NCBI GenBank assembly: GCA_030039865.1
Contig: JASHUS010000014.1
Coordinates: 1 to 8,704 of the forward strand
From: Thermoplasmata archaeon
Lineage (GTDB): Archaea > Thermoplasmatota > Thermoplasmata > Lutacidiplasmatales > UBA184
Direction: 5' to 3'
DNA: 8,704 nt
Every line of letters starts with the position of its first letter. Within the stretch, counting starts at the first letter, position 1. A program made the position numbers and the translations under genes. The notes beneath the pieces were generated by a model, which worked only from the letters and a program-made list of their open reading frames with translations, was not told where the DNA came from and ran no database searches. Positions 1 through 4,460 of this stretch are shown here, in pieces.

Positions 1-23
1 CGTCGCGGGACGCGGTCGACCAG

Positions 24-57
24 CCGGAAACGGGGGCGTACATTCTACAAGTAGTAG
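24..57 (+). promoter_or_regulatory. Candidate archaeal promoter of the MoxR operon
   Basis: An A+T-rich patch (TACATTCTACAAGTAGTAG, 39-57) stands out in very GC-rich surroundings. It lies 20-38 bases ahead of the ATG at 77, where an archaeal TATA element would serve a leaderless or short-leader transcript. A purine-rich GGAAAC (26-31) lies upstream and could act as a BRE, although it is separated from the A+T patch by a run of G. The first gene has no Shine-Dalgarno sequence, unlike the genes behind it, which fits a transcript starting close to the ATG. The match to a TATA box is loose, so this is an inference from position and composition. Confidence 0.3.
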
Positions 58-76
58 CCCCGGCTACCACACGGCG

Positions 77-547
77 ATGGTCCCCGACCCGAAAGTCGCC
101 CCCGGGGATCGGCGGGGGGGCTCGCCCGAGTCCGGCGACCCCGGGACGCTCGCCGAGGTCGAGCGGCTCCTCACGGCCGCGGACTACCCGCAGGCCGTGC
201 TCGTGGCGTTTCGCCGAGTCATGGTCGACGTCCAGCGAGCCTACGGCACGAGATTCCCGTCGCACTGGACGGGCCGGGACGTCCTGGCCCACGGCCTTCG
301 GGCCGACTCGGGGAATCTGCGCTCGCTCCTCCTCGAGCTCTACGGCCTCTACGAACCGGTTCGGTTCGGCCCGCCGAGCGACCCCGAAGCGGCGGTCCTT
401 CGCGAGCTGGTCCGTCGCATCTATGCGGAGACTCCCATCGGCCGACCCGCGCCGCCCGCCTCCGCCCGGGGGGCGACCCCGACCCTGTGGGATCCCGGCC
501 GGGCCTCGAGAGGGCCCGCGGCGCTCGAGGAGGGCCCCTCCTGGTGA
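77..547 (+). CDS. DUF4129-like domain protein, short soluble form
   Basis: This gene encodes a 156-residue protein. Residues 1-24 are a low-complexity Gly/Pro/Asp-rich leader. Residues 25-120 are helical and resemble the DUF4129 domain: an N-terminal helix beginning LAEVERLL, a central W-T-G-R-D-V-L turn (64-70) where the family has its 'P.EYARRL' segment, and the signature-like Y-E-P-V-R-F-G at 92-98. The tail is disordered and Pro/Ala-rich. DUF4129 is usually the C-terminal part of a larger membrane protein, often with a transglutaminase domain, and is common beside MoxR and DUF58 genes. Here no membrane helix is visible. The frame is open to the window edge, but third-position G+C drops sharply before 77, which supports the ATG at 77 as the start. 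Its stop overlaps the next start by four bases. The molecular role is unknown; it is probably an accessory factor of the MoxR system. Confidence 0.7.
   Translation: MVPDPKVAPGDRRGGSPESGDPGTLAEVERLLTAADYPQAVLVAFRRVMVDVQRAYGTRFPSHWTGRDVLAHGLRADSGNLRSLLLELYGLYEPVRFGPPSDPEAAVLRELVRRIYAETPIGRPAPPASARGATPTLWDPGRASRGPAALEEGPSW
527..534 (+). promoter_or_regulatory. Ribosome binding site deciding the GTG start at 544
   Basis: GAGGAGGG lies nine bases before the GTG at 544 and within the end of the DUF4129-like gene. It matches the archaeal anti-Shine-Dalgarno core (GGAGG) and supports this start over the in-frame upstream GTG at 487. The GGAGGG can also pair with CCCTCC just downstream (536-541), so translation of the second gene may be masked until ribosomes finish the first. 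That last point is inference. Confidence 0.55.
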
Positions 548-1053
548 GCGACCCGGCGGTGTGGCTCGGGAACGTCAGTCCCACGTACACGTACGGGATC
601 GCGGTCGGGGTGATCGCGTTCTTCGTGATCCTCTGGATCGTGGCCCGCATCGGTCGCGTTCCACCGGCGCTGAAGACGGTCGGATCGGACGGAGGCTGGA
701 TCCTGACCCCGCTCGACCGGGTCGACGAAGCGTCCCGGGCCGGGCGGATCGAACCGGTGGTACGCGAGGTCCAGGGGTACCTCGCCGGCGTACTGCGTTC
801 CCGCTACGGCGTCGCCCCGACCCGCCCCGGTCGGGCCCGGACGGCCGTCCCGCCCGAGCTCCGGAGTGCCGGCCGTCATCTCGACTCCGCGAGCCGTTAC
901 GCGCGGCGGCTCGAGGTCACCGAGATGCCCGACTTCGTCCGGAACTGGTTCCGGCGCGGATGGTCGCAACGGGCGCGCGAGGATCTCGACCGGGCGCTGG
1001 CCGAGATCGAGCGGGGGCTCGCGACCCCGGAGGTGCCGCGTGATCGCGCCTGA
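544..1053 (+). CDS. Small single-pass membrane protein of the MoxR operon, family not recognised
   Basis: From a GTG at 544 this is a 169-residue protein. Residues 1-16 are short and uncharged apart from one Asp. Residues 17-37 form one strong transmembrane helix (YGIAVGVIAFFVILWIVARI). Residues 38-169 are a polar domain rich in Arg, Glu and Ala, with helices at about 57-90 and 105-163. The many Arg residues right after the helix predict a cytoplasmic C-terminal domain by the positive-inside rule. The start overlaps the previous stop as GTGA and the end overlaps the MoxR start by 14 bases, so the three are probably co-translated. I do not recognise a family. Its place between the DUF4129-like and MoxR genes suggests a membrane adaptor that brings the ATPase or its substrate to the membrane, but nothing in the sequence proves this. 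Confidence 0.75.
   Translation: MSDPAVWLGNVSPTYTYGIAVGVIAFFVILWIVARIGRVPPALKTVGSDGGWILTPLDRVDEASRAGRIEPVVREVQGYLAGVLRSRYGVAPTRPGRARTAVPPELRSAGRHLDSASRYARRLEVTEMPDFVRNWFRRGWSQRAREDLDRALAEIERGLATPEVPRDRA
1029..1035 (+). promoter_or_regulatory. Strong Shine-Dalgarno site of the MoxR gene
   Basis: GGAGGTG, a seven-base match to the complement of the archaeal 16S rRNA 3' end, ends four bases before the GTG at 1040. It sits inside the preceding gene and fixes the MoxR start at 1040, which removes a shadow extension reaching back to an ATG at 866 that overlaps the preceding gene out of frame. Confidence 0.75.
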
Positions 1054-2080
1054 GCGGTCGAGCGACCGCGCCGGTCCCCCGGCCCCGGCGTCGGAGGGCT
1101 CGCGCGCGGTCGCCCGGACGCCGGCGGCCTCCCTTCTCGAGCGACTCCAGACCGTCATCGGCGAGACGGTCATCGGCTACTCGGGAGCGATCGAGGCGCT
1201 CACCATCGCGCTCTCGTGCGACGGGCACGTGCTGCTGGAGGGTCTGCCGGGGCTCGCGAAGACCTACCTCGTGCGCGAGTTCGCCCGGGCGCTCGACCTG
1301 AAGTACCGACGCATTCAGTTCACGCCCGACATGCTCCCGCTCGACATCGTCGGGAACGTGATCCTCAACGCGAAGACGCAGGAGTTCGAGTTCCGGCCGG
1401 GGCCCGTCTTCACGAACATCCTGCTCGCGGACGAGATCAACCGGGCGCCGCCCAAGGTCCAGTCGGCGCTGCTCGAGGCGATGCAGGAGTTCCAGGTCAC
1501 CGTCGACGGTCGGACCTACCCGATCCCCCGCCCGTTCCTCGTGATCGCGACCCAGAACCCGCTCGACCAGGAAGGGACCTTTCCGCTTCCCGAGTCCCAG
1601 CTCGACCGCTTCATGTTCCGCTACGTCCTCCAGTATCTCCCCCGGGAGGAGGAGATCCGGATCCTCACCACGCAGGCCGCGAACCCCGGTCGCGACGTGC
1701 CGGCCCACCTGCTCTCCGAAGCGGAGATTCGGGCCCTGCGCGCGAGCCACCAGGAGATGTTCCTGCACCCCGACATCGTCGCGTACATCGCCGACATCAT
1801 CCGCGAGACGCGGAACGATTCCCGCGTCCAAGTCGGCGCGTCGCCCCGGGCCGGCGTCCATCTGATGCTCGCCGCGCGGGCGCTCGCGCTCCTCGAGGGT
1901 CGGCGTTACCTCCTACCGGACGACGTGCGCAGCGTCGCGTTCGCAATCCTGAACCACCGCATCGTCCTGCGCCCGGATGCGAAGCGGGCCCGGCCCGGTC
2001 AGACCGCCCCGCCCAGCCCCGAGGCGTTGCTCCGCGAAGTCATCGACTCGGTCGTCGACCGGGTCCGCACCCCTCGATAG
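1040..2080 (+). CDS. MoxR-family AAA+ ATPase
   Basis: This gene encodes a 346-residue protein, close to the usual MoxR length of about 310-350. The first 30 or so residues are a variable Pro/Ala/Arg leader. All AAA+ elements are visible: Walker A GLPGLAKT (68-75), Walker B with D131-E132 in LLADEIN, sensor 1 ATQNP (170-174), the L-P-E-S-Q-L-D-R-F stretch (183-191) carrying the likely arginine finger R190, and the sensor-2 type GASPRA (266-271). The C-terminal lid has the family's R-Y-L-L-P-D-D-V and H-R-I-V-L segments. MoxR ATPases are cytoplasmic and work as chaperone-like motors with von Willebrand A-domain partners; here the partner is the DUF58 product encoded immediately downstream. The start is GTG at 1040 with a strong ribosome binding site, overlapping the preceding gene by 14 bases. 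Family membership is very secure. The substrate is unknown. Confidence 0.95.
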   Translation: MIAPERSSDRAGPPAPASEGSRAVARTPAASLLERLQTVIGETVIGYSGAIEALTIALSCDGHVLLEGLPGLAKTYLVREFARALDLKYRRIQFTPDMLPLDIVGNVILNAKTQEFEFRPGPVFTNILLADEINRAPPKVQSALLEAMQEFQVTVDGRTYPIPRPFLVIATQNPLDQEGTFPLPESQLDRFMFRYVLQYLPREEEIRILTTQAANPGRDVPAHLLSEAEIRALRASHQEMFLHPDIVAYIADIIRETRNDSRVQVGASPRAGVHLMLAARALALLEGRRYLLPDDVRSVAFAILNHRIVLRPDAKRARPGQTAPPSPEALLREVIDSVVDRVRTPR

Positions 2081-2092
2081 CCGGGTCCTCGC

Positions 2093-2100
2093 GGGGGGAG
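2093..2100 (+). promoter_or_regulatory. Ribosome binding site supporting a TTG start at 2106
   Basis: GGGGGGAG lies five bases before the TTG at 2106 and in the 25-base gap after the MoxR stop. It supports TTG as the initiator of the DUF58 gene. The next in-frame candidate, GTG at 2121, would be 20 bases from the site and less well placed. Confidence 0.5.
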
Positions 2101-2105
2101 ATCGG

Positions 2106-3434
2106 TTGACCGGCGCCCCGGTGGTCCTCACCTACCGAGGGTGGGGACTGCTCGCCGGCAGCTTGGCGAGCTTGCTCGTCGGATACCTCGCGCTCAACGT
2201 CCTGCTCCTATTGGTCGGGGTCCTCGCCGTGGCGCTGGTTGGGGTCGAGGTCGTGGCGTTCGGGATCGCCACGCGCGGCTTCGGCCCGGACAACTTCCGG
2301 GCGCAGCGGACCGAGAACAGCTCCGTCGTCGCCCTGGGCTCGGTCGGAACGATGGCGCTGGAGATCGAGAGCCGCCGCCACGGCGGATTCTACGCCGAGA
2401 TCTACGACCGGCTCCCCGAAGGGATCGAGCCGGTCGCCGGTTCCCCCCGCCTCACCACCTGGTGGAACGAGCGGAGCACGGAGTCCCTCGCCTACGCCTA
2501 CCGGGGTACGCGTCGCGGGGCCGTCGAGATCGGTCCGCTCGACATCCTTGCGCACGACACGTTCGGCCTCGCCTACCGGGCCGCGGCGCTCGAGGACCGC
2601 TGGCCGGTCCAGGTGCTGCCCCAGGTCGCACTGTGGACGACGGAGATCACCGAGCGCTTGCGCAGCGAGACGTTGGGACAATTGCTGGCCCGACCGCCGG
2701 GCTACGGCACCGAGTTCCGCTCGCTCCGCGAGTACCAGTCGAGCGACGACTTCCGGTCCATCGTCTGGAAGCGCTCGACGTTCGAGCGACTGCTCGTCAA
2801 GGAGTGGGAGCTCGAGAGTCGGATCGACGTGGCCGTGCTGCTCGACGTGACGCGGCCGATGGGGGTCGGTCCGCCGGGGGCCGCGGCGCTCGACCTCGCC
2901 GTGGACGCGGCGCTCCTGGTCGCCCGCTACTCGTTCGGCCAGGGCGACCGGGTCGCGGTGCTCACGTACTCGAGCCGACCCCTCGCGTTCCTGCCCCTCG
3001 GCCGATCGATCGACCAGAGCTACCGAGCGGATCGCGTGATCGGGGCCGCCCGGATCGAGCACGGCATCTTCCCGCTCGAGGAGGCACTCGAGTACCTCGC
3101 GAAGGAGATACACCGACCGGCCACGGTCTTCGCCTTCACCGCGCTCAACCCGGTCCCCGACTTCGCGCAGGGCGGGCTGCAGAAGTTCCGCCGGGCGGGC
3201 CACCACCTCCATCTCTTCGTCCCGGACCCGCCCGCGCTCTATGCTCCGCTCGCGGACCCCCTCGGCGCACGGGCGGAGCGGCTCGTGGGTGCGCCCCTCG
3301 GGGAGCGTACCGAACGGGCCGTGGCCGCCGTGCGGGAGGCGGGACTGCCGGTCACGACCTACGGGCGCGACGACCTGCTCCGCCATGTGACGGGCCGCTA
3401 CGTGCGGTCCCGACTGGGAGAGCTGGCCGCATGA
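2106..3434 (+). CDS. DUF58 / von Willebrand A-like membrane protein, MoxR partner
   Basis: From TTG 2106 this is a 442-residue protein, typical of DUF58 proteins. Residues 12-55 hold two adjacent hydrophobic helices, a membrane hairpin. Residues 60-195 are a beta-rich region like the one preceding the domain in this family. The DUF58 core begins at R208-E209-Y210, with the expected D-D and W-K and the following L-L-V-K-E (family pattern REY..GD....IDWK......L.VKE). A von Willebrand A-like fold follows: VAVLLDVTRPM (residues 242-252), then GDRVAVLTYSS. The first metal site, normally D-x-S-x-S, reads D247-V-T-R-P251, so the second serine is lost and the first is threonine. Such proteins are cognate partners of MoxR ATPases. 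The stop overlaps the next gene as ATGA. Family is secure; metal binding is doubtful. GTG at 2121 is the alternative start. Confidence 0.9.
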   Translation: MTGAPVVLTYRGWGLLAGSLASLLVGYLALNVLLLLVGVLAVALVGVEVVAFGIATRGFGPDNFRAQRTENSSVVALGSVGTMALEIESRRHGGFYAEIYDRLPEGIEPVAGSPRLTTWWNERSTESLAYAYRGTRRGAVEIGPLDILAHDTFGLAYRAAALEDRWPVQVLPQVALWTTEITERLRSETLGQLLARPPGYGTEFRSLREYQSSDDFRSIVWKRSTFERLLVKEWELESRIDVAVLLDVTRPMGVGPPGAAALDLAVDAALLVARYSFGQGDRVAVLTYSSRPLAFLPLGRSIDQSYRADRVIGAARIEHGIFPLEEALEYLAKEIHRPATVFAFTALNPVPDFAQGGLQKFRRAGHHLHLFVPDPPALYAPLADPLGARAERLVGAPLGERTERAVAAVREAGLPVTTYGRDDLLRHVTGRYVRSRLGELAA

Positions 3435-4339
3435 AGCTGCTGCTCTCGCCCTGGGTCTACGTCGGCCTCTTACCGTTCCTCTACGTGGCCGGCGTCGGAC
3501 TCTCCGATCTCTCGGCGTCGCAGATACCGCTCGCCGTGCTGGCGTTCGTCCTCGGTCTCGCGCTCGTCCTGTACAACGCGCTCGGGTTGCCCCACGCGAC
3601 GATCGTCTTCTCGATCGGCTCGCTCTTTTTCGCGCTCGAGGTCATCGCCGCGCTCGCCAGTCCGACCGCGTTCGGCTCGGCCGCGAGCGAGTTCGGCTGG
3701 GGCACAATGCTCGTCGGTCCGGTCTTCCTGTTCCTCGGACTGGTGGGGACCGGGGACGGTCCCGGCGTCCGGCTGGTCGGCCTCCAGCTGGCGCTCGCGG
3801 ACGGATTCCTGCTCCTCGCAGCGCCCGCGGTCCGCGCGAGCACCGGGCGGCCGTACAGCGCCGCGGGGCTCCTGACCGCGACGTTCGCCGGATTCTATCA
3901 GCAGGTCGGCGGGATCGTCGAGCTCGTCGCCGGGCGCCCGAACGTGTCCCTCCCGCTGCGGGCATCGAACGACCCCTGGTTCGTGGCTCTCGCGTCGCTC
4001 GCGGTCTTGGCGACCCTGCTCTCGTTTCTGCGGCCGGTCACCGGACGCGGCGGGCGTCTCCCCGCCCGGTTCGAGGTCGAGAGCGTACCGGAGCCCGATC
4101 CCGCGAGGATGGCGCTGTACTCCCCCCGATTCCGGGAGGCCCTGCGCACCCGTTCCCTCGCCCGGGGCGCTCCCCCCGGGCAGTACCCGGGGATCTCGGG
4201 TCTGCTCGGCGCCGGGCTAGCGGCGGGCCTCTTCCTCGCCGCGCTGTACGTCGACCCGCCGGGCGCGCTGATCCTGACCGCGGTCGCGGTCGCCGCGGCG
4301 CTCGTCGTCGTCTATCTCGTGCTGCGTCCCTCCGACTGA
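3431..4339 (+). CDS. Polytopic membrane protein closing the MoxR operon, family not recognised
   Basis: This gene encodes a 302-residue, very hydrophobic protein. I see about nine membrane segments, near residues 6-26, 31-52, 55-77, 88-106, 113-134, 144-166, 183-201, 255-274 and 278-298. A single large polar loop spans 202-254 and carries most of the charge, with an Arg-rich stretch at 233-245 (F-R-E-A-L-R-T-R-S-L-A-R), probably cytoplasmic. The sixth segment holds Y156-Q157-Q158 and is the least certain. The ATG overlaps the DUF58 stop as ATGA, and GGGAG at 3416-3420 is a plausible but distant ribosome binding site. I do not recognise a family. MoxR-DUF58 operons often include multi-pass membrane proteins of unknown function, so this is likely an integral component of the same complex. 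No catalytic motif is visible. Confidence 0.8.
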   Translation: MKLLLSPWVYVGLLPFLYVAGVGLSDLSASQIPLAVLAFVLGLALVLYNALGLPHATIVFSIGSLFFALEVIAALASPTAFGSAASEFGWGTMLVGPVFLFLGLVGTGDGPGVRLVGLQLALADGFLLLAAPAVRASTGRPYSAAGLLTATFAGFYQQVGGIVELVAGRPNVSLPLRASNDPWFVALASLAVLATLLSFLRPVTGRGGRLPARFEVESVPEPDPARMALYSPRFREALRTRSLARGAPPGQYPGISGLLGAGLAAGLFLAALYVDPPGALILTAVAVAAALVVVYLVLRPSD

Positions 4340-4357
4340 TCGGCCCGGGCGACCTCC

Positions 4358-4382
4358 CCGCGGCTCGTTCGGGAAGCCGCGG
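4358..4382. terminator. GC-rich hairpin after the MoxR operon
   Basis: CCGCGGCT (4358-4365) and AGCCGCGG (4375-4382) form a perfect eight-base stem with a nine-base loop, 18 bases after the operon's last stop. There is no T-run behind it, so it is not a classic intrinsic terminator. In a convergent gap it could mark or protect the transcript 3' end. Function is inferred from position only. Confidence 0.4.
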
Positions 4383-4423
4383 CCGGGAGCGGTACGGGGA
4401 TGCTCGGTCGAGGCCGGCGCTTC

Positions 4424-4446
4424 GGTCCCGTGGTCGCGGGACCACG
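4424..4446. terminator. Pair of mutually exclusive hairpins after the Kelch gene
   Basis: Two overlapping perfect seven-base stems occur here: GGTCCCG (4424-4430) with CGGGACC (4437-4443), and CGTGGTC (4429-4435) with GACCACG (4440-4446). They share bases and cannot form together. They lie 15 bases beyond the stop of the minus-strand Kelch gene, where a transcript end is expected. No T-run follows on the minus strand. The terminator role is an inference. Confidence 0.35.
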
Positions 4447-4460
4447 CGCTGTTCGCGAGG

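Noticed and set aside
1..54. Possible end of an upstream gene (frame 1, ending RGRTFYK then stop) or a divergent minus-strand start at 43 (MYAPVSGW)
   Set aside because: Both are short and at the window edge. Neither can be told apart from chance in GC-rich DNA without the flanking sequence.
917..1861. 314-residue open frame on the minus strand opposite the MoxR gene
   Set aside because: The opposite strand carries complete AAA+ motifs. The antisense product is low-complexity Arg/Asp/Glu sequence.
2208..3386. 392-residue open frame on the minus strand opposite the DUF58 gene
   Set aside because: It is an Arg/Glu-rich shadow caused by high G+C at third positions. The plus strand encodes clear DUF58 motifs here and the antisense product shows no domain.
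2141..3430. Long upstream extension of the last operon gene in its own frame
   Set aside because: The extension is Arg/Pro/Gly-rich and overlaps DUF58 coding sequence. Hydrophobic coding begins only at the ATG at 3431, which overlaps the preceding stop.
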